Source: Bacteroidales bacterium Phil6 | GTDB lineage: Bacteria > Bacteroidota > Bacteroidia > Bacteroidales > F082 | Direction: 5' to 3' | Length of the DNA stretch: 64,000 nucleotides | Assembly (NCBI GenBank): GCA_002633315.1 | Contig: NWBN01000031.1 | Span: 186,001-250,000 of the forward strand | Made by a program: the position numbers and the translations under genes | The notes under the pieces: model-generated | Told to the model about the DNA's origin: nothing | The model's database searches: none | The model's input: the letters and a program-made list of their open reading frames with translations, nothing else | Shown: piece by piece, positions 45,944-54,692 of the stretch | Layout: every line of letters begins with the position of its first letter | How positions within the stretch are numbered: position 1 is the stretch's first letter

Positions 45944-46100
45944 GAAAATTTATCGATACAAACTACAAAAATCTTAAAAAAAATTGCCATATAGATAATA
46001 TGCTGATTATCAATTGATTTTGTTATTGCTTTTACCGTTGTTTTTTTATATTGATTAGGTGAGAATTATTACTTCAACTTGGTTTTTCGACACATTGTCA

Positions 46101-47381
46101 TTAAATTATTTCTGCCCATAATTCAGATTCGTCACCTTTGTTTATTATATCTTTCACAATAACATCCGCAAAGGTGTTTTTTTTAATGTCTTTTGTTTTT
46201 AATCTCAATGGTATGTAATTTTCTCCGTATCCCAATGCATTGCCGTTGACAACCCGTTCGATGAGCATGCGTTGTCTTTTGCCAATCATCTGTTTGTAAT
46301 ATGCGATTTTGTTTTCTGCCGATATTTGCCTTATTGCAGCACTGCGTTCGTTCTTTGTTTTCTCAGGAATCTGATTCGGCATTGTTGCTGCTTTGGTGCC
46401 AGTCCTGACAGAATATTTGAATGTATGTATATGGCTGAATGATAGCTGTTTACATGCCTTCACACTTTCTTTGAAATCTTGTTCCGTTTCACCCGGGAAG
46501 CCAACAATCAGATCGGTGGTGATGTTGAAATCCGGAATGACGTTACGTATTCTTTTGCATATTAGGGCGAACTCTTCGTATGAGTAATGCCTGTGCATTT
46601 GTTGTAAGATGTTGTCCGACCCGCTTTGAAGACAAATATGCATGTGTGGAGCGAGTTTCTTGTTTTTAAACAGTTCTATGAAACTGTCACTGAAATTATC
46701 TGGTTCTATAGATGATATTCTCAATCTGAAATCTCCTTCTATATATAGAATGTTACGCACGAGCATCTCGAAGTCGGTGTTTTCATGTTTGTATCGTCCC
46801 ATATTGACGCCTGTCAAAACTATTTCTTTAAAACCGTAGCGTATTACTTCTTTGATATTTTCATAGATATCTTTGTCGGAGCGGCTGACAGCTCTGCCTC
46901 TTACAGAAGGAATGATGCAGTATGAACAGAAATTGTTGCAGCCGTCGTGTATTTTTATCAAGCTGCGTGTATGAAAGGTGTCTGATGCCGCCGTATAGCT
47001 GAAGAGGTCTTTCTCAAAACTCTCAGGTTCTATTTTAAAGTCTTTGAAATGCCCGTCAATAATGTCGAATAGTGCATATTTGTGTTCATTGTCAATGGCA
47101 TAGTCCAATAATTGAGAATCTGTTAGTTGTTGTTTGTGATTGTTTACCATACACCCTGTCGCCACGATAAGGGCGTTATGGTGTTTGCTGCGTATCTGAT
47201 GCAGTGTCTGCCTGCATTTCTGGTCGCTCTGATTTGTTACAGTACATGTATTTACGACATAAATGTCTGCTTCATCCTTGAAATCCACCAGTTCATATCC
47301 GGCATTCTTGAATCTCGATGCCAAAGCATCGGTTTCGTAGAGATTGACTCTGCATCCCAATGTCTTGAACGCAATTTTCAT
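46101..47381 (-). CDS. mtaB: tRNA t6A37 C2-methylthiotransferase MtaB
   Basis: A 426-residue radical-SAM methylthiotransferase. It has an N-terminal UPF0004 domain with three cluster-binding Cys (LGCRVN, NTCTVTN, ATGCMV), the radical-SAM CxxxCxxC motif (CNNFCSYC, near 148-155) and a C-terminal TRAM-like domain. The LGCRVNLYETD opening marks the MtaB branch, which converts t6A37 to ms2t6A in tRNAs reading ANN codons. It starts 11 bases after the miaB stop, so the two related enzymes share a transcript. Confidence 0.93.
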   Translation of the reverse strand: MKIAFKTLGCRVNLYETDALASRFKNAGYELVDFKDEADIYVVNTCTVTNQSDQKCRQTLHQIRSKHHNALIVATGCMVNNHKQQLTDSQLLDYAIDNEHKYALFDIIDGHFKDFKIEPESFEKDLFSYTAASDTFHTRSLIKIHDGCNNFCSYCIIPSVRGRAVSRSDKDIYENIKEVIRYGFKEIVLTGVNMGRYKHENTDFEMLVRNILYIEGDFRLRISSIEPDNFSDSFIELFKNKKLAPHMHICLQSGSDNILQQMHRHYSYEEFALICKRIRNVIPDFNITTDLIVGFPGETEQDFKESVKACKQLSFSHIHTFKYSVRTGTKAATMPNQIPEKTKNERSAAIRQISAENKIAYYKQMIGKRQRMLIERVVNGNALGYGENYIPLRLKTKDIKKNTFADVIVKDIINKGDESELWAEII

Positions 47382-47392
47382 AAACGTATAAA

Positions 47393-48775
47393 TTATTCTC
47401 CAATCAATTCACCTTCAATAGACAAAGCGGTGGCAGATGTTACTTTTACATTGACAATGCTGCCACAAAGACTTTTGTTTTCAGAGTAAAAGCGTATTAC
47501 AATTTTACCTTCTGTATGTCCGGTGAGATAACCTTTCTTTCTGTCTTCACCGCTTACAAGAACACGAACAGTTTTGCCTATCATACTTTTGTTATATTCC
47601 AAAGAATGTTTCATGAGTTCTTCTGTAAGAATGTGATAACGTTTGCGCTTTATTTCTTTCGGAACATCGTCAGCCCAAGATGACGCAACAGCACCCGGTC
47701 GTACGCTGTATTGTGCTATATAAGCCATGTTATATTTGAATTCTTCCATGGCGCGACGTGAGTTCTCAAATTCTTCTTCTGTTTCTCCGGTGAAACCTAC
47801 TATTATGTCGGTAAAGATTGTAGCTTCCGGTATTAATGTTCTTATACAGTTGATAATATGTCTGTAATCATCTATGGTATGATTTCTGTTCATGCGTTTC
47901 AGCATGGCATTGTCTCCGGATTGTATAGGCAGATGTATTTGTTTTGCCAAACATCTGTATTGGGAAATGACTTCTATGACTTCGTCGCTCATGTCGCGAG
48001 GGTGGGGAGATGTAAAGTAAACCCAGAAGTCTTTGCCGCAGCTGTCGCCATATTTTCCTATACGGCGCAACAGTTCGGCAAAATTTATTTCTTCGCCTTT
48101 TTTATCCAATCCGTAAGAATTGACATTCTGTCCGAGTAGCGTAATGGATTTATAGCCGTTCTCTACGAGACCTTTCAATTCTTTTATGATGTCTTTTGAA
48201 TGTCTCGAAACTTCTCTTCCTCTTGTATAAGGTACTGCGCAATATGTACAAAATTTATTACATCCGTTTTGTATAGGTATGAAAGCATCGAAAGAAGAGT
48301 TGTATTCCGGTTGTATCACCCAAAAACGTTCCATGTTTGCCGACGGGTTGATAATATGATTCTTGTCTGATACCTTTGTCGTTATGTATGTTATACTATT
48401 GTCAACCTTATCTGTCATCATTGGAGTGTATATATTTGTTCCGTATTGACGTATCATGTCGGGCAGGTCAGGCAACTCGTTCATGGTAAATACGAGGTCG
48501 AACAGTTTGAGAAAACGGGTTCTGTCGGCAGGTAGTATGCAGCCGGAGACGAAAGTGATACAGTTACGACTCTGTTTCAGGTCATTCCACTTCAGAATTC
48601 TGCTATAAACTTTATCTATGCCTTTTTGTCTGACAGAACATGCAATGATTCCTAAAATGGAAGCCTCTTCTTCATTCTCAGTAGGTGTGAATCCCATTCT
48701 GTTTAAGACAGTTCTAACTCTTTCGGTGTCGCTTTGATTCATTTGACAACCTAATGGAAGCAGATAATATTTCAT
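47393..48775 (-). CDS. miaB: tRNA i6A37 methylthiotransferase MiaB
   Basis: A 460-residue radical-SAM enzyme that makes ms2i6A37 in tRNAs reading UNN codons. The N-terminal domain has LGCQMNQSDTE, ACSVRQK and SGCILP. The radical-SAM site is CNKFCTYC (near 170) followed by AVPYTRGRE. The TRAM domain (about 375-455) closes the protein. LGCQMN distinguishes MiaB from MtaB. The usual NTC before SVR is replaced by IAC, but the cluster Cys is kept. It is the first gene of the miaB-mtaB pair and has a -7 element upstream. Confidence 0.95.
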   Translation of the reverse strand: MKYYLLPLGCQMNQSDTERVRTVLNRMGFTPTENEEEASILGIIACSVRQKGIDKVYSRILKWNDLKQSRNCITFVSGCILPADRTRFLKLFDLVFTMNELPDLPDMIRQYGTNIYTPMMTDKVDNSITYITTKVSDKNHIINPSANMERFWVIQPEYNSSFDAFIPIQNGCNKFCTYCAVPYTRGREVSRHSKDIIKELKGLVENGYKSITLLGQNVNSYGLDKKGEEINFAELLRRIGKYGDSCGKDFWVYFTSPHPRDMSDEVIEVISQYRCLAKQIHLPIQSGDNAMLKRMNRNHTIDDYRHIINCIRTLIPEATIFTDIIVGFTGETEEEFENSRRAMEEFKYNMAYIAQYSVRPGAVASSWADDVPKEIKRKRYHILTEELMKHSLEYNKSMIGKTVRVLVSGEDRKKGYLTGHTEGKIVIRFYSENKSLCGSIVNVKVTSATALSIEGELIGE

Positions 48776-48804
48776 TTTATGATAGTTTAAGGCATTTGAA
48801 CTTG

Positions 48805-48812
48805 CAAAGATA
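48805..48812 (-). promoter_or_regulatory. -7 element of the miaB promoter
   Basis: The minus strand reads TATCTTTG, 29 bases before the miaB ATG. No -33 TTG at normal spacing. Confidence 0.55.
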
Positions 48813-48849
48813 CTAATTTTTGTCGTTTGGCAGTTGTTCTTGTTTTTGC

Positions 48850-49815
48850 TTAATAGATAAGTTTGAAAATATCTTCAATTATGTTTTTGTATCGGCTTTC
48901 CGGTACATTTGGCGGAATTTTTGTACTTGCATTTTGCAGCAATTTTTGTGCTTCGTTTATGGCTTCAGGGTACAGACTGTCTGATGCTAATGCTATATGA
49001 CATATAGTACTTGTCGTTTCATCAATGTTGATATCCATATCCAACCATCCCCATTCATATTGAGTACATTTTTTTGTATGAAAATCTTTCCATTTGCCGT
49101 ATAGATATTCGTCGCTTGCGAGTATTTTGCTGTTGGATATTACGCCATTATTGCATAAATCGTTTAAATCCAATGTTATTGTGTCGTTGTCGTATATTTC
49201 TTTGAATGAAAGTATGAGATAAGGTATGATGCTGTCGGATGTTATATCACATACTTCCGAGAGGTTGATAATACGGCTTGTGACAGATCTTACACCATGT
49301 TTTTGAAGTTTTGCGGGGTTTACTTTAAGGTATTTTTTCAAACGGGATTCATCTGTATTGATAAGTATGGTGCCATGATGCAATCCCTGTGATTTTGTAA
49401 AGGCAAAGGCATTACCTGAGAATTTCCTGTTTTGGTAAGTGATGTCGTTGCGTCCTGAAATCTCGGTTTCCAATCCGAAATACCGTAATGCATTTTGTAT
49501 TACCGACATTTGTTTTTTGACATCATATAGTTTTTTTGTGGCAATGAAAGAGAAGTTGATGTTGCCGAGGTCATGATATACTGCGCCACCGCCTGACCTG
49601 CGTCTTGCGAGCTTACCACCTTCAGCAAGCAGGGTGTCGACATCACATTCCGTATATGGATTCTGATTGGTGCCAATGACTACAGTTTGTTGATTTTTCC
49701 ATAAAAACATGGTGACAGTGTCATCTTTCTCAGTGTCGAGTAAAAAACTTTCAATAGACAGATTTATGTATGGGTCATATTGATTGCCTATTATGATTTG
49801 TAATATTGGGTTCAT
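48850..49815 (-). CDS. lplA: lipoate-protein ligase A
   Basis: A 321-residue LplA that activates lipoate with ATP and attaches it to lysines of 2-oxoacid dehydrogenase E2 subunits and GcvH. Motifs are RRRSGGGAVYHDLGN (near 71-85), a KFSGNAF lipoyl-AMP region and KHGVRSVTSRI (near 172-182). The C-terminal accessory domain (about 230-321) is present, so it is the one-chain E. coli-like form. It begins two bases after the barrel-protein gene upstream. Confidence 0.93.
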   Translation of the reverse strand: MNPILQIIIGNQYDPYINLSIESFLLDTEKDDTVTMFLWKNQQTVVIGTNQNPYTECDVDTLLAEGGKLARRRSGGGAVYHDLGNINFSFIATKKLYDVKKQMSVIQNALRYFGLETEISGRNDITYQNRKFSGNAFAFTKSQGLHHGTILINTDESRLKKYLKVNPAKLQKHGVRSVTSRIINLSEVCDITSDSIIPYLILSFKEIYDNDTITLDLNDLCNNGVISNSKILASDEYLYGKWKDFHTKKCTQYEWGWLDMDINIDETTSTICHIALASDSLYPEAINEAQKLLQNASTKIPPNVPESRYKNIIEDIFKLIY

Positions 49816-49817
49816 AG

Positions 49818-50462
49818 TTATAATATGTAGCCTAAGCTGATATATACTCCGAAATTTTTGTTGGCACCTCTGTCTTTGAAGACATTGGTGAATCCTGTAT
49901 ATATTCTGAGCCCTATGGATAAGTTGTTGGTGGATTCCATTAATAAGTCTTTGGTAAATACACCGAATACGGCTCCGAAATCAAAAGGATTGTAAATGCT
50001 GTGATTATGCTCGAGTTTTATCCAGTCGGAGTTGCCGGTTTTCATTTTTGTGGTAGAACTGAGGCAGTAACCGAACTGTGGACCAATTTCCAATCCTAAA
50101 ATATTAGCGAAATAATATTGATAAAGAACAGGTATGTTGATATAAAACAACGAAGTGTTGTAATATTCTTTTACATTGACGTCTTCCCACACTGCAAGTT
50201 GTTGTCCTGCAGTAGAGAATTGCAACTCTGCAGAAACGGAACTTTTATTGATGGGATACAATACTATGCCTGATATATGTGCACCCACCTTCAAACCGCT
50301 GTCTTCTTTAGAATTTATTTTAGTAAGGCTGAGTCCGCTTTTAATACCAAAACGAACTTCCTGAGCATTGGCGGTCCTTGATAACAGAATTGACAATACA
50401 ATCAGTAACAGGTACAATCCATTTCTCAGTAGTGGTCTTATGGATGTGTTTTTATTGACCAT
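49818..50462 (-). CDS. outer-membrane beta-barrel protein (porin family)
   Basis: A 214-residue protein with a signal peptide (about 1-33, ending ANAQ after a long N-region) and an eight-strand barrel pattern: FGIKSGLSLTKI, HISGIVLYPI, VSAELQFSTAG, YINIPVLYQYYF, LGLEIGPQFGYCL, FDFGAVFGVF, LSIGLRIYTGF, and the aromatic end FGVYISLGYIL. It belongs to the small PorT/OmpW-like barrels common in Bacteroidetes; no function can be assigned. The ATG is only four bases after the terminator of the tRNA-Glu gene, and no promoter lies between. Confidence 0.82.
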   Translation of the reverse strand: MVNKNTSIRPLLRNGLYLLLIVLSILLSRTANAQEVRFGIKSGLSLTKINSKEDSGLKVGAHISGIVLYPINKSSVSAELQFSTAGQQLAVWEDVNVKEYYNTSLFYINIPVLYQYYFANILGLEIGPQFGYCLSSTTKMKTGNSDWIKLEHNHSIYNPFDFGAVFGVFTKDLLMESTNNLSIGLRIYTGFTNVFKDRGANKNFGVYISLGYIL

Positions 50463-50466
50463 ATCT

Positions 50467-50495
50467 CAAAAAAGCCACTTAGACTCTAAGTGGCT
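50467..50495 (-). terminator. terminator after tRNA-Glu
   Basis: Perfect 10-bp stem AGCCACTTAG/CTAAGTGGCT (50495-50486 and 50482-50473 on the minus strand), three-base loop, then TTTTT. It lies between the tRNA and the start codon of the barrel gene. Confidence 0.88.
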
Positions 50496-50505
50496 TGGTT
50501 TATTG

Positions 50506-50579
50506 TAGTCTCTAGGGGATTTGAACCCCTGTTACCAGGATGAAAACCTGACGTCCTGACCAGACTAGACGAAGAGACC
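50506..50579 (-). tRNA. tRNA-Glu (TTC)
   Basis: A 74-base cloverleaf, acceptor GGTCTCT/AGAGACT with a first-pair G-T, anticodon loop TTTTCAT (anticodon TTC), T loop TTCAAAT. It has its own full-consensus promoter and terminator. Confidence 0.94.
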
Positions 50580-50596
50580 TTCCTGTTTTGTGTTTG

Positions 50597-50626
50597 CAAA
50601 GGTACTACTTTTTTCTTTTTCTCCAA
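50597..50626 (-). promoter_or_regulatory. tRNA-Glu promoter
   Basis: On the minus strand TTG (50626-50624), a 19-base spacer and TACCTTTG (50604-50597). Confidence 0.75.
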
Positions 50627-50830
50627 GAAAAATCTTTACTTTTTTTTGTTTTTTAAAATATTTATTGTAAGATATTGATATTCAAATGTTATTTTTAGAC
50701 TTGTTGGATATTTGTGGCTTTTTATATGACTTTATTATAGTTTTTAAGATGTAAAATCGAGTTTTTTGTCATTGTGAGTTATTTATTATGAGTAACTTTT
50801 GAGGTCGATTCGATGTGAAGTTTAGGGATA

Positions 50831-51649
50831 TTATTCAAAAGTAAGAGATAATTGGAAAGTTTTGTTATGTAATTTATCGAAACTTGAACTGTAAATTACA
50901 TTCTCTTTATCGAGGATATTGAATAGACCATATCCCATTTTTACTTCTATTCCCATTTTGAAATAACCGGTATAAAAATCGAATCCGGCGCCAATTTCAG
51001 CAGCTAAATCTGTCCTTTTAACCCGTATGTTGTCGATTTTTGTAGTATATTCGTTGGTGATAGGGTTGAAGACCTCTATCTGATTTTTCTTTTGTGAAGC
51101 AAGGTCTATCTTGTAATTCAGTCCGGTTATGAGATATGCAGCCACATTATTGAGTCTTTTTGACCTGTATTTGACTTGTAAAGGTATTTCGACAAATGTG
51201 GAGTGAATGCTTTTAGTTATATCGTAATTTTTGTGTTCAATTTCTCCGTTGCCAAGGTCATTCGTTGTATGTAATGAATATAACATTTTTCTTTCGCCAA
51301 AACTCAATGATGGTACAAGTCGTAAGTCGAAATATTTTGCCAAACGTAAATTTCCTACTATTCCAACTGTAAATCCATGACTGCTGAGTGGTTCGGCATT
51401 ATATGTATAAATGGTGACTGATTGAGACGGACAATCCGGCCATTCAACTGGATGATGCTCAATGTTTTGATAATTGTCAACATAATTTATGGAATATAAC
51501 ATCTGGTTATATCCCAAAATAAAACCAAAATGATATGGTTTATCATCGTATGTAGGGAGGTTCTTTGGTATATTGCGTTGTGCTTCAACGTTTTGTACAA
51601 AAAGAAACAATAATGCTGCTAATATTGTCAATATTTTTTTGAATGACAT
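50831..51649 (-). CDS. porT: type IX secretion system protein PorT
   Basis: A 272-residue outer-membrane barrel with a signal peptide (about 1-23, ending VEAQ). The segment NLPTYDDKPYHFGFILGYNQML (start about residue 28) is the conserved opening of PorT/SprT, a barrel needed for T9SS function. Barrel strands follow (FTVGIVGNLRLAKYFDLRLVPSLSFGERKM, THSTFVEIPLQVKY-like FVEIPLQVKY, GFDFYTGYFKMGIEVKMGYG). The start is ATG 51649; the longer open frame upstream would hide the signal peptide. It fits with the T9SS cargo proteins encoded at 27.6-30.6 kb. Confidence 0.85.
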   Translation of the reverse strand: MSFKKILTILAALLFLFVQNVEAQRNIPKNLPTYDDKPYHFGFILGYNQMLYSINYVDNYQNIEHHPVEWPDCPSQSVTIYTYNAEPLSSHGFTVGIVGNLRLAKYFDLRLVPSLSFGERKMLYSLHTTNDLGNGEIEHKNYDITKSIHSTFVEIPLQVKYRSKRLNNVAAYLITGLNYKIDLASQKKNQIEVFNPITNEYTTKIDNIRVKRTDLAAEIGAGFDFYTGYFKMGIEVKMGYGLFNILDKENVIYSSSFDKLHNKTFQLSLTFE

Positions 51650-51724
51650 AAACTTAATTTTTATTTCAAACGACAAGATGCTACAATTATTTTGCATGTT
51701 GACAAATTTGGATTACGTCTTAAG

Positions 51725-52735
51725 TCAGATAAGGTATAATTTCTCGGTTTCTGCCAATAGTCGTTGTCTGTCAATAGGGACTGCACCTATCTCTTCACAA
51801 ACGAGACCTCCTGCTAAATTGGATAGTGCAGCTATGATATAAGCATCCTGTTTACAAACCAAACATAACATTGCAACGCTCAGCACTGTATCACCGGCTC
51901 CGGATACATCGGCGATTCTACGTAAAAATGCTGGTATATAATCATATTTTTCATTGCCGTTTTCTTTTATCAGTATGCCTCTTTCCGACAATGTCGCCAT
52001 AACATATTTACAGCATAATTTCTCTTGCAGAGCTTTCACACCGGTGAAAATTCCTTCTATAGTGTCGTCCGAGAAATTTCCGTTTAATCCTTCCCGCAAT
52101 TCTTTGAGATTTGGTTTAAACAGAGTAACGTTCTTGTATGCCATGAAATTGTTTTTCTTTGGATCTACTGCAATAGGTATGTTGTTTTTTGCGGCTAATT
52201 CTATTACATTGACAATAAGAGACTCTGTAAGTACGCCTTTGTTATAGTCCTGCAATATGACACCATCTATTTTTTCTGTCTCAATGATGTGTTTGATATT
52301 GCTTATCATCATGGAAAATTCCTCATTGGTGAGATCGAATGTATCTTCGCTGTCAACACGCAACATTTGTGTGTTATTGCCAATGATGCGGTATTTTGTT
52401 GTAGTTATTCTTTCGTTACTTCGTATTATGCCTGCTGTAGGCAGGTTATGGTTTTTCATTAAAATGAAGAAGTCATCAGCTTTGCTATCATTACCACAGA
52501 CGGCACATAAGACAGGTTCTGCTCCAAGTGACTTTATGTTTTGTGCTACGTTGGCAGCCCCGCCAAGTCTTGAAAAACGTTCTTTCACAGATACAATGGG
52601 AACAGGTGCTTCAGGGGAAATACGTTCAACTTTCCCTTTTAGATAAATATCAAGCATGATATCTCCAATAACCATGATTCTCTTCTTATTGAAAGAATCA
52701 AATAATGTTTCTATTTGTTTTTTATTGATATTCAA
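51725..52735 (-). CDS. rfaE1: D-glycero-beta-D-manno-heptose-7-phosphate kinase (RfaE1/HldE N domain)
   Basis: A 336-residue PfkB/ribokinase-family kinase that phosphorylates heptose 7-phosphate on the way to ADP-heptose for lipopolysaccharide core. It has MVIGDIMLDIYLKGKVERISPEAPVPIV (near 21-48), GGAANVAQNIKSLGA and the catalytic GAGDTV (near 285). Only the kinase domain is present; the nucleotidyltransferase half of E. coli HldE is absent, so a separate gene should exist. The start is TTG 52735: the first ATG would remove a conserved N-terminal helix. It follows the aminotransferase gene by 44 bases. Confidence 0.9.
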   Translation of the reverse strand: MNINKKQIETLFDSFNKKRIMVIGDIMLDIYLKGKVERISPEAPVPIVSVKERFSRLGGAANVAQNIKSLGAEPVLCAVCGNDSKADDFFILMKNHNLPTAGIIRSNERITTTKYRIIGNNTQMLRVDSEDTFDLTNEEFSMMISNIKHIIETEKIDGVILQDYNKGVLTESLIVNVIELAAKNNIPIAVDPKKNNFMAYKNVTLFKPNLKELREGLNGNFSDDTIEGIFTGVKALQEKLCCKYVMATLSERGILIKENGNEKYDYIPAFLRRIADVSGAGDTVLSVAMLCLVCKQDAYIIAALSNLAGGLVCEEIGAVPIDRQRLLAETEKLYLI

Positions 52736-52779
52736 GATTTTATTTTGATTTGTTGACGACTTCTTACTATTTATTTGTA

Positions 52780-53988
52780 TTATTTAAGTTTGCTCAATGC
52801 TTCTTTTATACGTCTCATGGCTTCATGGAGCTTGTCTTCCGAAGTGGCATAAGACAAACGGATACATTCGTCGCAGCCGAAAGCACTGCCGGCGACACAA
52901 GCGACATGAGCATTGTATAACAGATACATACATAAATCCTGACTGTCTTTTATCACAGTTTTCCCATCGCTTTTGCCATAGTATGATTTTACTTCAGGGA
53001 ACATATAGAAAGCACCTGCCGGCATGTTGAGACGTAAGCCTGGTATCTCAGTCAACAGATTGAATAACATATCTCTTCTGTTGCGGAAAGCTTTCAGCAT
53101 ATTTTGAATTTCCGGAGAGTTGTCAGGACACAACCGCATGGCTTCCAATGAGGCAGCCTGTGATATGGTGCATATTCCGGATGTGTATTGTCCTTGAATC
53201 TTGTTGCATGCTGATACTATCTGTTGAGGTGCAGCAATATATCCTACTCGCCAACCGGTCATGGCATAGCCTTTGGCGACACCGTTGACAATGACAAGAC
53301 GTGATTTGAGTTCTGTGAACTGTCCCATGCTTTCATGTTTGTGCTCGTATTGTATGTATTCGTAAATCTCATCGGATATGACGATGATGTTTGGATATTT
53401 CTTGAATACTTCTACCAATGATGCAAGTTCTTCTTTAGTATAAACAGAACCGCTTGGGTTGCAAGGGGTGCTGAATATGAAAGCTTTGGTCTTGGGAGTT
53501 ATGGCAGCCTCCAATTGTTTTGCATTGATCTTGAAACTTTGTTCTGCTGTGGTATTGATAAATACAGGTGTGCCATCGGCAAGTTTCACCATCTCAGGAT
53601 AAGATACCCAATATGGAGCAGGGATGATGACTTCATCGCCCTTGTTGATGATGGCTAAAAATACATTGGTGATAGCCTGTTTGGCTCCATTGGATATTAT
53701 AATATCAGTGTCTTTGTAGTCTAACCCGTTGTCACGTTTGAGTTTCTCGGCAATAGCTTTGCGCAATGCCGGAACACCGGGGACAGGAGGATAGTGGGTG
53801 TCGTTGTTTTCTATGGCTTTGATACCTGCCATTTTTACACTCTCAGGGGTGTTGAAGTCAGGTTCGCCTATGCTTAATGAAATGATGTCAATACCCTGTG
53901 CTTTTAACTCACGACTTTTCTGAGTCATTTTTAATGTGGCTGATTCAGCCATGTTGTTGACTCTTTCTGACAAAATAATGTTTTCCAT
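52780..53988 (-). CDS. aspC: aspartate aminotransferase, class I
   Basis: A 402-residue PLP enzyme of the class I (subgroup 1-beta) aminotransferases. It has SIGEPDFNTPE (near 40), SNGAKQAITN, PAPYWVSYPEM, SDEIYEY, the PLP lysine in VAKGYAMTGWRVGY (near 238) and the substrate-carboxylate Arg in RLSYA near the end. It interconverts aspartate and glutamate with their oxo-acids; some relatives also accept prephenate. A -7 element lies about 80 bases upstream. Confidence 0.92.
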   Translation of the reverse strand: MENIILSERVNNMAESATLKMTQKSRELKAQGIDIISLSIGEPDFNTPESVKMAGIKAIENNDTHYPPVPGVPALRKAIAEKLKRDNGLDYKDTDIIISNGAKQAITNVFLAIINKGDEVIIPAPYWVSYPEMVKLADGTPVFINTTAEQSFKINAKQLEAAITPKTKAFIFSTPCNPSGSVYTKEELASLVEVFKKYPNIIVISDEIYEYIQYEHKHESMGQFTELKSRLVIVNGVAKGYAMTGWRVGYIAAPQQIVSACNKIQGQYTSGICTISQAASLEAMRLCPDNSPEIQNMLKAFRNRRDMLFNLLTEIPGLRLNMPAGAFYMFPEVKSYYGKSDGKTVIKDSQDLCMYLLYNAHVACVAGSAFGCDECIRLSYATSEDKLHEAMRRIKEALSKLK

Positions 53989-54066
53989 TCCTTGTTATTT
54001 TTAGATTTAATATTATCTTGTTGTAGCTCAATGATATTTAGTCTAATGGGCTGTTTTTTTATGCTG

Positions 54067-54074
54067 CAAAATTA
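54067..54074 (-). promoter_or_regulatory. -7 element upstream of aspC
   Basis: The minus strand reads TAATTTTG, about 79 bases before the aspC ATG. No clear -33 box. Confidence 0.45.
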
Positions 54075-54136
54075 GTGATTTTTATGATAGTTTCACTTTT
54101 ATTGTTTTTTTTTATTCTTTATTGCGAATAATCTTT

Positions 54137-54144
54137 TATATTTG
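54137..54144 (+). promoter_or_regulatory. -7 element for the lpxD operon
   Basis: TATATTTG, 15 bases before the ATG at 54160. No TTG at the usual -33 distance. Confidence 0.55.
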
Positions 54145-54159
54145 TGGCAAATTTTGAAT

Positions 54160-54681
54160 ATGGAATATTTGATATATATTGTCATCGCTCTTTTTTTTGT
54201 ACTATTGTGTTATAATTTTTTCGTCATGCATAAGAGTGGAAAAGATGATAGACAAAATACTGAAGTGTTGGTAGATACTAATAAAATGGCGACGGTATCG
54301 TACAGAGTCATTGTACCTCTTAAGATACAGGCTTGTGAGAGATTGCTGCTTTTTTTGGAACGTATTCAGTTTCCGGTTTTAGTGAAACGTGTTTATATGC
54401 AGGGTATCTCCCGCAATGACTTCCAGTTTTCGTTGCTTCAAAATGTTCAGGATGAATTTGAACATAATCTTGCACAACGTTTGTATATCAAAGAAGATAC
54501 ATGGCATATCATAGAACTTGCCAAAGAAGAAGTGCTTCAAAATGTCAATGCTGTATTTGCTGATAATCAGGATGCTGAGGTCAGTGCTATAGCTGCAACA
54601 TTGATGTCATTCAAGAATCCTATTGCAGAAAATGCTATTATCAATATAAAGACAGAGTTTGATGCTTTGTTTATTAATTAA
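54160..54681 (+). CDS. membrane-anchored protein of unknown function
   Basis: A 173-residue protein with one N-terminal transmembrane helix (about 3-22), a short charged linker and a cytoplasmic-looking alpha/beta part with VSYRVIVPLKIQACERLLLFLERIQ and a long helical end. It resembles a conserved Bacteroidetes family (possibly DUF7935) often beside envelope genes; the function is unknown. The open frame extends to a TTG at 54142, but that codon is part of the -7 promoter box, so ATG 54160 is used. lpxD follows 11 bases later. Confidence 0.75.
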   Translation: MEYLIYIVIALFFVLLCYNFFVMHKSGKDDRQNTEVLVDTNKMATVSYRVIVPLKIQACERLLLFLERIQFPVLVKRVYMQGISRNDFQFSLLQNVQDEFEHNLAQRLYIKEDTWHIIELAKEEVLQNVNAVFADNQDAEVSAIAATLMSFKNPIAENAIINIKTEFDALFIN

Positions 54682-54692
54682 CAGTTTATATC

